This document shows, one piece after another, positions 1-13,804 of a DNA stretch of 64,000 nt. The notes under the pieces were generated by a model that saw only the letters and a program-made list of their open reading frames with translations, did no database searches and was not told the origin of the DNA. Position 1 is the stretch's first letter, and every line of letters starts with the position of its first letter. Source of the DNA: Darksidea phi (lineage: Eukaryota; Ascomycota; Dothideomycetes; Pleosporales; Lentitheciaceae); contig JASJFT010000002.1 of the NCBI GenBank assembly GCA_030770425.1, positions 520,744 through 584,743 of the forward strand, given 5' to 3'. A program made the position numbers and the translations under genes.

Positions 1-3
1 GCC

Positions 4-717
4 ATGAGCGCCCGCCCCGAACTTCTCCCTAGCTGCCCCATAACGAATCCCCCCACCGTAATGGCGATTCTGAACGCCCTTCCTCCTCTCAAGTCACTGC
101 AGCATGTTCCCGACATCTCCGCCTCCCTCCGTACCTACCATCAAGACGCCGAAAAGCTGCTCATCTGGGCGGTCACGCATTTCAGAGGCTTCATAGTCAC
201 CGCAACAGGTATCTGCAAAGTCCCCAGTATGCCGGCAGGAACGCACCAGTTCCTCCTGGCGAATGCCGCTCCTTCACTCGAAGCCTCCTTCGCTGCAAAG
301 TTATCAAAGCATAACCCTAAGACGACGATATTATTCCACGGCACATCGCTCGATCGCCTCCCCTCAATCCTCACCCAAGGCCTTCGCATACACAGCGGTA
401 CGAGTCTGCAGCGCACCGGTGCCGCGCATGGAAAGGGCATATACATGGCTGAGGAGCCTGTCACGTCATTTTCTTACTCTCCGTCGGCGGTCAGCTGGCG
501 GAATAGCGGGCTAAATGGTATGAGATTGTTGCTGGGCTGCGAGGTTGCGGGGGTTGGCAGGAGCGTGAGCCCAGGGATTCATGTGTTGCAGGACGAGAAG
601 AGCGTGCTGGTGAGGTATGTTTTTCTATTGGGGAGCGGTTCTTATGCCCCAAGTGCTAATCATATCGTGCCTGCGATGGGAAGTGCGATTAGTGCGTTAA
701 GGAGTGGGGCGGTGTAA
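4..717 (+). CDS. PARP-type ADP-ribosyltransferase, probably 3' part of a longer gene
   Basis: This reading frame ends in a PARP catalytic fold of the PARP6/8/16 kind. FHGTS gives the NAD-binding His, GAAHGKGIYMAEE gives the Tyr of the H-Y-x triad, and the C-terminal strand DEKSVLVRYVFLL carries no Glu at the third position, which is typical of mono-ADP-ribosyltransferases. Fungal members often have several hundred residues before this domain, and some have a ubiquitin-conjugating domain after it. Here the protein stops about 40 residues past the catalytic core with no E2 domain. The ATG at base 4 is only the first visible Met; the true start or upstream exons may lie outside the window. The catalytic class is well supported by motif, while substrate and physiological role are unknown. 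Confidence 0.75.
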   Translation: MSARPELLPSCPITNPPTVMAILNALPPLKSLQHVPDISASLRTYHQDAEKLLIWAVTHFRGFIVTATGICKVPSMPAGTHQFLLANAAPSLEASFAAKLSKHNPKTTILFHGTSLDRLPSILTQGLRIHSGTSLQRTGAAHGKGIYMAEEPVTSFSYSPSAVSWRNSGLNGMRLLLGCEVAGVGRSVSPGIHVLQDEKSVLVRYVFLLGSGSYAPSANHIVPAMGSAISALRSGAV

Positions 718-2487
718 GGTGCCGGGGAACGGTGGAGATGAGGTGGAGGTAATGGCAGCGAGGCTAGGTTTGCTTGTTCTCCCGGATGTCTGTCCGTCTG
801 TTTTGGGCGGTTTCTTTTTCCCCTTTATTTACATTAGGGGTGAACATGCTGGCATCTCGAAATGGAGCGACGGGTTCTTTCTCTCCGCAACTTCAGCTAG
901 CATAACAAACCGTCCGGAGCGGTTGCATAAATGCTTTTCCGATGTTTGATCCACTATGCGGAACTGCCACGGGCACCCCCTTCATATACAGATGATCATG
1001 CAGCTCAAGGACCGGTGGTCAGTGGGACCCGTTCATCTGCGGATGTGCCATAATTTAATTGACCTGATACAGGTTCAGCTTTCAAGGTGGCAAGAGTTCG
1101 CGAGAAGAGACATCGACATTCTCACCAGCGTTCTTGCGCCTCGCGATAGTATATTTCGTCTTCGCCACGGATCAACACAGCAATTCACTAGCATTTTTCA
1201 GATCTTTTCGACCTAATCTCACAGTTAACAGTTAACAACACTTCGCTTAGGTCTTGAAAAAATTTCAAGCTCTGGTGTTATTCCTTTTTTCCTCCTCAGT
1301 TCCTATCATTTTCTCAACTCAGCACAGTTTACGGATACAAGCGTCCAAATTCTCTCAAGCTTTGAGCTACTACCCTACTTCATCGTCCCCCCAGACGAGC
1401 TCGAACGCACACCCGCGTCATCAGCCTCCAATATAACTACTGTGCGAACGAAGCTGCGTTGAAGAACATGCCCATGATTCTCCCGAAGCCAGAGAACCCC
1501 ATCTCCAAACCCTCTCGCGCCGAGCTTGGACTCAATAACCACTCCAAGTTGAGTCGTAGCTTTTCATGTATGCACCTCACGAGCCCTCTACCGGAATTCC
1601 ACGCCGACACGCTTGCCGTGATGCAGCACATGATCAATAGAACAGATGTCGTAATCTTTTGCCATTTGGATAGCTAGTTATCTTCGGAGCCATGACGGAA
1701 GGTAGAGATGCCGCTACCATCAGCATTTCCGGGGCTAGACTTCAACCTGATCGTCGACAAGACGGTTGTAGCGATCGCTTCGACTGCTTCTGCAGCGGGA
1801 GAGTTTTTTTTTGTGTGCGTGCGGCTCAAGCGCATCATGATCCGTTGATGACTTTAGCTCGCTACCAAGCTTGACAATGACTCTTTCTCAACCATACTTC
1901 GGAGTATGGCTGGTAGCGAAACTTTGTAAGACGGTTGTGGGTACGGATATGAAAGCTAGTTTGTTGTCGCGGCGGCTACGTCTAGGTTGGGGTAGAATGG
2001 GGATGAGCGGAATCTTACCAGGTGGGGAATGCATCGTAGCGTTGCTGGCGTTGCTGGCGTTGCTTAGCTTTAGACACGCTTGGGATGGAATATTCTCTAC
2101 TGGATCAATAGATAGTAGAATTCTCAAATACATATCAAGATTTATGTAAAGAAATGTCCTCGTGCAAAGCCTATTATGCATACGACAAAATCTCTCCTCA
2201 ACTCGAACACCTACGTCAACACACCACAGATATCCTTAAGGCCACTGGCTCATTCAATACTCTATAGCACAAAGGCTATCAGGATGCACGTAACGCAACA
2301 CCTCTCCCGTAAGTAAGCTTCAAAGCATGCGGGATCTTCTAACCCAGAGATACACAAAGCGCCCTCGGTCAAAACTAACGGCCCATTGTGCACCTCCCTA
2401 ACCTCTTCTTAGCTGTCTTAGAGCAACCATTTAATTCAAGGCTCTACCCATTGAAGTCAAACAGGCTGCTCTATCCAGACGTTTCCC
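718..2487. other. Intergenic stretch with no recognisable gene
   Basis: About 1.8 kb between the PARP-like gene and the 3' end of the dioxygenase gene. Only short overlapping reading frames without recognisable domains are present, plus a short GTTGCTGGC duplication near 2040. Base composition is ordinary and there is no sign of a transposon. Confidence 0.5.
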
Positions 2488-3910
<1,423 letters not shown>

Positions 3911-4788
3911 TATGCTTGATGAAGTATTATAGGCAGTAATGCTATGCTCTGGTGATTATCCCGCAGAGAACGCGTTGGGGAGATGTTGTGGTATGTTTGG
4001 GGCGTTGGTTGCGGCGACGCAATCCCATCTTTAACCTACCCATCGTTTCCTTCAAAAACCGAGTGACAACTCTATTGAGGCTAGCACCAACCACACATGA
4101 TAAGATGGCCAGCGTCATATTACTTGTTGGTCTTATGCCGAGCTCAAGGTCCTGAAAAGGCCGCGCGCTGCTTTTTTCACTCACTCCGTAAATAGCCGGG
4201 AATCCTGAGAATCAAGAGACAGCAAGTCGGCTCTGATCATCAAGCTCTCGGCGTAGTCGATTCGGCTGGCCCTCAAACCGTTGACGCGCGCTGCACAAAT
4301 GAGTTTGATGGGGTTTGACGAGTTGCATGTGTGCTCGGCATTCTGTGAGCTAATCGGCTGTTGAAGGGACATGCGCTTTACGAAGTGTTGTCTACGGCTA
4401 GACGCATTGCTTCACCCTGGATGCTTCGTGCTAAGGACGTAGATCGACTCTTGAGAGTTTAGTCTAAGCTTCACTTTTTGATATAGCTCTATGCGATGCG
4501 AAAGGAGACGAGCGCTGAATAGTGAAGACGTCACAGGTCTGACATGAGTGGTCCTTATTCGGCAGTTGGCTAACTGCAACCATGTTAGCTTGAATGAGAA
4601 CAAAGCTACCCCAACACCCGCTTTGAGCCGTCAACTGATAAGCCGAAGTCACGGGACAGTGAACGTCAACCATATTCCAAGCGTATTATGAATAGGTCTC
4701 CAAAGTACTCGAGTCTATAGCCTCTAAAACTTTCCCTTCTCTCCTCCACCCGCTGTCATTCCAGCCAGTTCAACCTCTCCATAGACAA
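3911..4788. promoter_or_regulatory. Shared divergent promoter region of HPPD and TTC36-like gene
   Basis: An 878-bp intergenic region between two divergently read start codons. It has no reading frame of merit. Its position makes it the probable control region for both genes, and a binding site for the neighbouring Zn2Cys6 regulator would be expected here, but I cannot point to a specific operator by eye. Confidence 0.4.
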
Positions 4789-5499
4789 ATGGCTAAAAAT
4801 ATTCCCGATATCTCGCTTACCGAGAGCGATAAAAGGATCCTAGATGCATTATTTGATCCCGAGACTCTTCCTTCTTCGGTAGCTCGTTCAAAAGACGCAT
4901 CGACCATCAACAGCTCGTTACCAGCACACCCCACAATACCTTCGTCGCAACTTGCAGTGCTGGAAACACAGCAAAAAGACCTCGTCAAACAAATCAGCTC
5001 AAATTCCTCAGTACCCGAAATTGAGGATGCGATACGAAGAGAAGATGCAACTACAAAAGAATGGCCAGAATACCCGAGCGCGTACATAAACCGCGCGATG
5101 CTGTATCGGATGAAAATCGAAGCCTTGTTAACGAAGGACCAAACGATCTTTTCGGCAGCGCAAAAAGACATTGAGCGTCTCTTCGATGACCTCTCTCTGG
5201 CTATCCAAATGTCCCGGCCCACGTGTCCAGCATCCCAAGTCTCACCGTATCAAGCGCGCGTCCTCCGAACAGCTTTTTCTCACCGCGCGTACCTGTACCT
5301 TAAAGCCTCTGAAAGAGCTGTTGGTTGGGATGGAAAGAGTAAGAGTGAACTGGAAGAGCAAGCAAGTGCAGACTTTGCGGCTGCGGCACGATACGGAGAT
5401 GAAATTGCGCGGGAGATGAGTGTTAGGACGAATCCTTATGCAAAGATGTGTGGAGCCATTGTTAAGAATGCGCTCAAGGACGAGAGAAAATTATCATAG
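4789..5499 (+). CDS. TTC36-like tetratricopeptide protein next to HPPD
   Basis: A 236-aa intronless protein. Residues about 70-215 form TPR-like helices: EWPEYPSAYINRAMLYR resembles a TPR helix pair, and the end ADFAAAARYGDEIAREM followed by NPYAKMC matches the C-terminal signature of the TTC36 family. In mammals TTC36 is reported to bind HPD (the HPPD enzyme) and protect it from degradation. In Aspergillus fumigatus the tyrosine cluster carries HmgX, a factor needed for HppD function; whether HmgX and this protein belong to one family I cannot verify here. The gene sits divergently next to HPPD, which strongly suggests that it acts as the enzyme's stabiliser or chaperone. The start is the first ATG of the frame. 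Confidence 0.75.
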   Translation: MAKNIPDISLTESDKRILDALFDPETLPSSVARSKDASTINSSLPAHPTIPSSQLAVLETQQKDLVKQISSNSSVPEIEDAIRREDATTKEWPEYPSAYINRAMLYRMKIEALLTKDQTIFSAAQKDIERLFDDLSLAIQMSRPTCPASQVSPYQARVLRTAFSHRAYLYLKASERAVGWDGKSKSELEEQASADFAAAARYGDEIAREMSVRTNPYAKMCGAIVKNALKDERKLS

Positions 5500-5857
5500 A
5501 TGCTTTTGGTGCAGTTCTTGTAATTCGGTCAGAAAACTCTAGCTCTGACCATCGAGATTCCACATCCGACGAAACCCCTTGGAGTATTGCCCCCGAAAGG
5601 TAGTCAGGTTCTGTGATCCATTGAGTATCATGACCGGGGAGGAGCTGAGTTACCGTGCGAGTAACGATTCTGACCAACCGTCATGTTGTACGTTGAGATA
5701 TATGATGGTACATAACACTCGCACAGTTATCCCGCCCTGTCCGAACGCGTCGTTGTATGGATTAGGGAACCTGGCTATTCTCGGCAGGCAACGCTTTCTT
5801 GAGAAGCAGTCATTCTAGATGTCGGTACGGAAGTTCTGTATTCTAGTCCTGGTCCTT
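5500..5857. other. Convergent 3' spacer
   Basis: A 358-bp spacer between the converging TTC36-like gene and the Zn2Cys6 regulator. It presumably holds both 3' UTRs; no other feature was seen. Confidence 0.5.
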
Positions 5858-8823
5858 TTACATGGGGAGATTCCATATAAAATCCAGTGTCCCATCATCG
5901 AAGCCTTGAAAGCTCTGAGCCGAGTCAAGACCGAACGGCGCCATTGCTGGGTCGAATGGTAATGCTAGCCAATCGTCATCGGGCATGAGCCCGTTGACGT
6001 CCTCGGCCAATGCAGCTATACCAGAGGCTCCTGCATTGTGATTGTTCAAAAAGTCCATCCCGGTCGTAGCGCCTTTTTCAAGCGACGCGCCACGAGAGGG
6101 AATACGGGGCGGCCTTGATGAGACAACAAAGCTTTCTCGTAGTCGAGCAACATGCAAGTCAAGCAGGGTGGCGTACCGAGAAGCGAGATGCATATCATCA
6201 AGGGTGCTGGATCGCATAGCGCGGATAGCCGCATCTAAAATATCGAGAGAGGACTGTAGCTTTTGGTTGCGAGAACCCAAGCTGAGACCTTTTATAAGGT
6301 AGATGGATGACGTGGTGATGCGGAGGAAGATGCGGACAGGCGAGTAGCGCAGTGCTCCAGATTCCGAGAGCTGAACGACTTTCTGCAGGATCTGGCAGCT
6401 CCCGTCGACGACCTCTTGGATGAAATCGTAATCTCTAGGCTCCAGATTCAAGGGCAAAATTTCCTCCTGAGGTCCATCAGGATCAGTTTCTGCAAGTGTG
6501 CGCTCGACAACGGCTTGCATGCCAAGCGAGTTTGTGTAGATTCGAACGTATTGATACTCGATTGACAGCATATCATGTAGCCCAACCTTCAGTTCTGTGG
6601 AGACATTAATTCACCTTGAGCTACTTGCCGGATCAGAAAGGTAGGACTTACTACAAGGGTCAAGGTACTTTTTCCGCCACGTTGTCAAAAGAGGTTGGAA
6701 GTGCTCAAGAAGCCCAATGTACCTGCCCGTACGTAGCAAGCTACGTGTAGTCGCTGCGGAAGGATACACGGTGTCGGATACAGACCGAGCCAATTTCGTA
6801 AGCTCAACCCATGCGCTCATGAAGGACTGCCACTGCTCTATGGCTCCAGTGGCGGTGTCGACGGGTATCTTCTCCATCAAAGCGTGGTTAAGACTTTGTG
6901 GAATCATCGATGTGCAACCTAGCCTCCACGATAGCTGCTCGATGAAGACATATAACAACTTCCTAACTCGGATTCGCCGCATTGCAAGGAAATCGTCTGT
7001 AAACTTTGGATACGATATCTGGTCTCTTTCAATGTTTCCATTGTCCTCAAACAAACCAAGCTCTTGGGCAAGCGACAGAGCGCAACCCATCAGCATCCAG
7101 GACATCCGGTCGGATCGTTTGGCAGGTTCGATCACATCTTCGAGCCATCGACTCGACGTGGTATCGCCTTCCAATATCTTTACACCCTCCGCTGTGGTAT
7201 TGTCTGCTCCGACCATAAGCTCACAATCCCAACCGTCGGCCGCGGTAGGAAAGTGGAGCGCACGCGGATGCCACCTAAAGATCTCGATAAGACGTCAGCA
7301 AAGCTTATCTAGGGTGAACTGCGTTGGTTTGCAAAACACGACGCAGTTGGGGCACCAATCTGTACTGGGGGTGGTACGCACTCGGAGAGAAGCAAGAGCG
7401 CTTCGATCGATCCGATGGTCCTGGACTGTGCCTTGGAAGGCTTCACCTGGCCCAACATTATCTTCATGATGAAGCGTTGGCACTGTTCCCATAAGCGATC
7501 GTGGACAAAGTAGCCTCTGGAGGCGCCTCCAACGCCTGGTAGCACGTTGTAGCGTGAAGAGATCATCAGGATAGTGACGCATAAGAAGGGATCCAGTGCT
7601 ATAAGTGACCAATGATTTTCGTGGTAAGAATAGATGTCGGAGAGGATAGGCGACAAGGGCGAGCAGTTCTTGAAGAACAGATCGACATAGGTGACGGCTT
7701 CATGAGCCGAAAACCATCCCATTTGCACATATCGACAGGATGTCCAGATCTTGAGTGTCTCCGGGGAAGGCTGTGACATCTGTACTGGTTGCGCTTTGAA
7801 TGTGAAAGGAGAAGATGGCATGCCATCGCGGCCTAGTATGAAGTTGTCAGTCACGGTGGATTTAGCTAGAGTAAGTGCTTGGGGTGGCGCATGTTCGCGG
7901 TGTGGGTCGTACTATGCAACTCCATGGTACAAATTACGCCGCAAATTGCGGTATGGCATGATCTTAGCTTGAGACAACAGCCACTGACACCCCTCTACAG
8001 AGCTTTGCAATTTGTACCGCGGCGCCCAGATATGCTGATGTTCGAATCCAAAGAAGTGAGAGGACTTACCAAGTCCGTACGAGGTGCCAGACCCAGGTGT
8101 CCCGTAGGCCTGGGAGCCACCTTGCTCTTGATTTTCCATCGCATCTCTGTGATTAGCGGCCTCGAACAACAAGTTCAGAGCGTCACTTCCACTTGAGACT
8201 ACCGTTCGCATGACTGAGTGGGATAGATTTGGTTGAGATATCGACACTCTTCGCGGCGCAGATGGAGGCGACATAATATCAGAGCGACGGCCATGTGAAG
8301 TATCATTTCTACAGTCGGAGGTGAACAGTCAGTAATGCTCATTCAGGGGGTGTGAGTACCTAATGCCGCAAGCTTGGTGACGGAATTGACACTGCACAAC
8401 CGGGTTACAGGCGTTCTACTGCAAGCACGCAAGTTTTAGCGAAGTTACGTACGGACTGGTAGCATGGCCCGCAATAGACGGCGTGCGCTGATGGATAGGT
8501 GATTGTTGAGCGATAGGACCACCCCCGCCGGCAGTAGGAAGTTTCCCATCAGTCTCTTCTCTTGCCTCGCCCGGTTTCCGTCTCTTCACCCATGATCGCT
8601 CTGGCCGAAACACACATTCTCTCATCTCCCTCTTGCATCGTTGACAAGGGGGCTTCAGTTCGCCGCCAGGGGTAGGGTCCAGAATGCATTTTGCCTTCCG
8701 TTGCCGACAGTTGATGCAGGCCTTGTAGGCACGCTTGAAGTCTTCCGGGTGGGTCCGCTTCCTCGCGCCCGAGGCATCCTCGGATGGCAGCTCACTGGAC
8801 ACGGGATCACTGTTTATGGGCAT
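5858..8823 (-). CDS. Zn(II)2Cys6 transcription factor, ARO80/HmgR-like
   Basis: The model is complement(5858..6594, 6652..7274, 7382..7832, 8070..8308, 8453..8823), 806 aa. The binuclear cluster at about residues 28-64 reads ACINCRQRKAKC, a 13-residue loop, then CQRCKREMREC, flanked by basic ERSWVKRRK. This long-loop arrangement recalls Aro80-type regulators of aromatic amino acid catabolism. A fungal-specific middle homology region follows, with LLSEWHPRALHFP restored across an intron and the WMLMGCALSLAQELGLF helix. The protein ends in an acidic/aromatic tail, FDDGTLDFIWNLPM, resembling an activation domain. An upstream in-frame ATG at 8982 would add 53 residues. The 237-bp intron 7833-8069 is long for this genome and could hide a further small exon. 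The position beside HPPD and the TTC36-like gene suggests a pathway-specific regulator. Confidence 0.8.
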
Positions 8824-11040
8824 GACGTGACACGGTATGGAGTGGCAGGATATCGCAGGCGATGTGTTTGTGAGTCGCACGGATTGAGAACGGCGCTTGT
8901 TGGCGGGGCTTAGCGGCAAACCGGAAAGCCGCGGCTTGCCGGTGCATTGCGCCCTGACGCCATAGCTACCAGCCACAGCCACCAGCCACAGTTTCTAAAA
9001 TTCTGCACCAAATGGTGATCTCCATGTATGACCTTCGGTGCTCATAACTCTCGCATGGTGGACAGCCATCTTCAGAAGGATTGTACTTTGCTTATTTAGT
9101 GAAGCACTACCCATTGAAGGCTATCAGAATGGGCCATGCACACAGGAATCTTTGCTCTATCGGACACGCACACGGACAATGGCACTGTATCAAGCTAACC
9201 ATCGCGCTGCTCCATGTTGGAAACAATCTTGAACTACCGAAGTGTATTCGTCGCCATATGATCAACAGCAGTGGAAACATCTGTTGCGTATGCAGCTTGA
9301 ATGATGCCTGGCTGTAGGCGTGGATGCGGTGAGCATGCAGGCGCGGAGCGGACATCTTCTACTCAGCGTCTACGCAATAGGATATCTAGGCCAACACTCT
9401 TGCTGCCGGAAAGGGCATAGTTATTCTGAACCGGTTGACGGAGGTCCATGTGACGGTTGCAGTCGGTTGTACCATAGTAAAATCGAAGGGGAATACTAGG
9501 GGTCTTAAACCCTAGGGAGACAGTTACAATAAACCCGACGACCTTCTCCACCCCGCCTCCATCTCGACCTCAAACACTAAGCGTCAGAGCGGACTCGCGA
9601 CGCCGTGACGCCGTTTCAAAACTGAGGCTCGCACAAGGGCTTGGCAAGTTACAGTCACACGCCGTCATACGTAATCAACATGTCCTTCATTGGCTATTAC
9701 GGAGGTTTGCGCATTGCGTAAGTTTTATGGCCACCTTACAACACTTCTTGCATCAGGTCAAGATATTGCCCAGAACCTCCCAAACTGCACCCAAAACGTC
9801 TCTACGTGTCCACACTCAAAGATTCCTAGCTTTATTGGGCGCACTCGACAGCGCTCTCCCTCCAAAGTGCAAATGCCGGCTTGGCAGACAAATTCTCACA
9901 CGGCTTGCCCCAGCCAAGTGCTTCCCGCATAGTCCAGCAGCTCCCCCAACATCATGCCTACTCCCGGCAATCCACCTTCCGCCAACACACTCGCTCCAGT
10001 TGACACCCGACGAGGGAACTGCCGTAGACGGTCGCGGATGATCCTCCAACCCGTGGCTACACACCCATTCGCGTTCGCCCCACTACCTCTAATATAAAAG
10101 GGGGGTCAAGGGAGCGCAGACAAAGAGTGCACAGGAAGACTATCACTCCTCTGCTCTTCTGTAGATGTGGCGAAGCTCTGGCGAATTTCTGCCATTTTGC
10201 CCAGTGCGAACCTCTGATCCCATCTTTTTTCAGCTTCCAAGCGAACCTCTGATTCGACATCTTATCCGGCTCCTTGTGGCGAACCTCTGCAAGATCGATC
10301 TGCGGCGCCGGTGTCTGCGAATCTATACGAAATCACTGCGAATGCTCGAAGTTGGCGTTCGTGGTATTTGGGATTCAACAACCGCTGTGCGAATCGATCC
10401 GCAAAAGTTCTCACGGCTGTTGAGAGATGTAAAATGGAGGCTCTGCTACACCACCTACAGCAACAGAGGGCCTTCGTCAGCGTGCACTTTACGCTTGGCG
10501 ACCACCGAAATAGTGCAGCACTATCAATTTGGAGTTGCCAATTTAGCTGCAACGCTATTTCTAAGATTTGAATTGCTTGCGCCTTCCAGAAGCATTGGTA
10601 GCCGGTCTATAGACAGATCTAATTCGTGCATAGCGTGATAGGCAACGGATACTCCATGGCATTAACCTCGCTAACCATTAAAAGAAAGAATGGTTGCCCC
10701 TGTTTTAGAAGATTCTTTCTTGACATAAAAAAAAAAAAGCAAACAAATTGTGACAAATGTATACCAAAACCACTCCGTAATGTACAATATCCGTGTAACG
10801 TAACCACTACCCAGGACACAAGATAATGCGGGTAGGACGCTCTCGAGGTTCCATTATGTCCGACACCACGACAAATGGGAGCAAAAAAAAGGAAAAGCCC
10901 AGCAAACACGAGACACGTTGGGTGAACGAAGTCTCGGCATTTCCGGGTAGTACGAGGTTCATGAGCATAGGTCGTGAGGTGCAATGAGTGGATTGGTATC
11001 ATTGCAAGGGATGTGTAAATCAAGTCAAGAGCGCACCTCT
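8824..11040. other. Gene-poor region with TATA box and repeated short motif
   Basis: About 2.2 kb between the regulator and the ZIP transporter. A TATA-like AATATAAAAGGGG lies near 10090 and is followed by a CT-rich stretch and an ATG at 10165. The frame opened there (157 codons to 10638) has no recognisable domain and is probably not a conserved protein. Five copies of GCGAAnyTCTG occur at 10170-10289. An A12 tract lies near 10727. I see no convincing gene. Confidence 0.4.
10170..10289 (+). repeat. Five irregularly spaced 11-bp motif copies, GCGAAnyTCTG
   Basis: GCGAAGCTCTG at 10170, GCGAATTTCTG at 10181, and GCGAACCTCTG at 10206, 10241 and 10279. The spacings (11, 25, 35, 38) are not multiples of three, so the repeat is not protein-coding. 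It lies about 80-200 bp downstream of a TATA-like box and may be a DNA- or RNA-protein binding array. Confidence 0.6.
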
Positions 11041-12404
11041 CTACGCAAACGCTCCTACAATGGACATGCCGGCGGCGCCCATCAGAACGTAGCAGAAAGC
11101 TTGTGTCTTGTCTTTCTTAGTCATTGTGTGATTCGCCTCCTCGGACAAGAAGTCCTCGGCAAGCAAGTCGACGAGTGCGGCGTATATCAAAAGTCCTGAC
11201 GAGATGGCGTTGAAAACGCCAACCAGGATAAGACCAAAGGCGCTGTTGGGATCGTAGGAACCGCGAGTGAAGAGGCCGAGAGCCTGGCCGAAAGGAGCGG
11301 TAGTGCCGAAAGCCACGACGAGAGCCCACGGTTTCCAGCTGTTCTTTGGGTAGGGGACCGCGGCGATGCGGGAGCCTAGACCAAGACCCTCGAACATTTG
11401 ATGGAAAACGATGGCAATGAGCAGGATGATGAAGCCGTCGGCAGTGATGGAGATGGTCATTCCCACGAAGACGGAGTGGAATAGGATGCCACCCTCAATA
11501 AGGGTGATCTGCAGGGACTGCTTCTTCAATAGCATAGGGTCGACGGTCTGATTCTCAACGTCGTCCTCAAAGTACGACTGCTGTTGGTTGCGGCTCTCTG
11601 TCTGTACTGCGGGCTGGTGGTGGTGCTGGGAGATGGCGGGCATCACGCGGTTCAGTTGAGCCACCATTTCGTCACGTTGGCGAACATACTGCTCGTAGAA
11701 AACGATGAACCACGGCGGCATTTCCGACTTGACCTCAAGATCTTCGTGCTTCGGAAAAGGGAAGTTGTCGCCCGGGTACGTGTTCTCGACCCAGCCTCTC
11801 TTCTCTGATTGGTACGCCACGGTGGTCTGTGAGTCGTAGCTCTGCACGCGTCTAATGGGATTGTTGAAGGCGTCCTGGATGCCCGGTGGTGTTGGTCCCC
11901 CTGCGAATTCTTGACCAGTTGCGCTGCCGTGGCTATGTCCACCGGTCACTGAGTTGAGCCACATTTCCACCACGAAGAGAGCAAAGAGCGCGCCCATCAT
12001 GATAACACCGGGCATGGCAGGGTACTTGTCAGTGAAAAGTTCCGGGAGACATGGGTCGTTGAGCGATGCGAAGGCGGTGGGAAGAAGCTGACGCGGTTAG
12101 ATGATGAGCACAAACGCTGCAAGGGAAAAGCTTACATGCACAAAAGCTGTAGCAATCAGGACACCAGTACCAAAGTGTTTGCAAAAGAAGAAAATCGGCG
12201 GCGGGATCTTCATCCATTTGACCTTTTTCGCTACGACAGGGAAACCCGCACCACCAATGCTAGCGGCAAAGACAATAACTAAGACTATTAGCGCGAGTGG
12301 GCTGGCCTGGAGAAGGTGCACTCACACACTGCAGCTACGTGCAGAGGGAAATCATATGCGGCCCCGTCGGCATCACTGCCGCAAACGGGCTTTTCGTCGG
12401 CCAT
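11041..12404 (-). CDS. ZIP-family zinc/iron transporter
   Basis: The model is complement(11041..12087, 12136..12278, 12326..12404), 422 aa, with two short introns (48 and 47 bp). The short first exon encodes MADEKPVCGSDADGAAYDFP and joins in frame to VFIVFAASIGGAGFPVVAKK. The second junction restores HFGTGVLIATAFVHLLP, a ZIP hallmark. The central cytoplasmic loop is His-containing (GGHSHGS, SQHHHQ). The metal-path helices carry HSVFVGMTIS and HQMFEGLGLGSRIA. The protein ends in hydrophobic helices ending GMSIVGAFA, as plasma-membrane ZIPs do. It should import Zn(II), possibly Fe(II), into the cytosol. It is divergent from a CDF exporter across a 1.4-kb gap. Confidence 0.93.
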
Positions 12405-13804
12405 TTTGAGCGAAGGTGATTAAGAGAAAACGTCTGGGAAGAAGGAGAGAATGGAAGGAAAAGTCTGCCTCGAGACTAGCCAACAGTCCTGTCGCCGGCG
12501 ACGATTGACGGAAGAAAGGAAAGAAGGAAAGGCGAACAAAAGGCTCTTCCAGAGAGTGCACGAAAAGAACACAACCGCGGATGAGAACTCAAGGCTGGGC
12601 AGCACGGGGGCTATGGGTCCTACTTTAAGGCTTTCATGCCATGGGGGGCGCTAACCGTGCCTGACTGATCGGCCGTGTGCAGAACGTCTACGGTGGGGAA
12701 CATAGCGTGGGCCATGCCTCAGTCTGGCGTCTTAGAGGAGGTTTGACACAAGAGGGCGGAGGATCAAACGGGCCAGGTACGGCTGCTGGCAGAGGCGATA
12801 CATGGGGCATCGGACCACAGCAGCACAGAAGCAACGCTTGAGGCACCAAGGCCGAAGTGACGGCTAGTCAGATTGGGGGGTTGGCGCGGGGGGGCGACAG
12901 CGATGCGGCTCAAGGGCGTTTCCCGGGCCGCTAGCGACGAGGGCAACGTGCAAGTCATGGGTTGATGCGTGCGATGTCTGCGGTGGGCTCTGCTGTTGCA
13001 GTTGCGGTTCGAGGACGAGGCTACACAAATCGGGGGGGCCAATGGGAGGGGACGTCGAGTGTCTGAGGTTGGAGCGCCAAGCCGGCATCGAAGCGGCCGA
13101 CACAGCACTGGGGTGTGGCATAGGAGCACGGCGGCTTGGCTGAGGCTGGAAGGGGGGGCACTCGGGAATGGATGTCATGGCGATCTCGACGATCTCCCCG
13201 AGATGTCTGGGTGCATCTGCAGCCCGGAATCTGTATAGGGCGGCAAGGGCAGGGGGTGCGGGCCTCGCTTATTCTCCGCGCCTGCTGCTGTCAACATTAG
13301 CCACGACGCTCCTGCCCTGAGTGGCCGAGGCAGGTGCAACCGCGGACTACCACAACCACGCCGTTCCACGCCGTTCCACTCCTTATCCCTCCGCGACAAC
13401 CTCACCCTCACCCTCACCCTCACTCTTGCATTCACTTTTACCTTCACCCTCTCCACGCTCAACTCTCCGCTCGCGTTCACTTTCTGCCACCTGCAGTCTG
13501 CTGGCGGCCCTCGATGTACGCCCGCAGGCTCGCCACGCAGTTTCAGAGGCTTGTCCTGCCGCCCAGAGTGCTTAGTGCGTTTGATCCCCCGCGCTGTGCT
13601 CCGCACTATCCCTGCAGCGTGTGCTTGTCTTTCGCATGCCACCACTCGGCATGCAGCGAAGCTTCCTAGCGATGCCCTATTGGCGTTGGTACTTTTCGCC
13701 GCCCTGGTGGTTTAATACGTTGCGTGCCCTATACTCGGGATTCCTCATGCCTTTTCCATCACAGGCGTCGACTCCTCAGATCCACCCCAGACCAGGCGGA
13801 AAAC
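12405..13804. promoter_or_regulatory. Divergent control region between ZIP and CDF transporters
   Basis: A 1.4-kb region with no credible gene. It contains G- and C-rich runs and a CCCTCA microsatellite near 13404-13430. It likely contains the promoters of both metal transporters. No specific metalloregulatory site could be assigned by eye. Confidence 0.35.
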
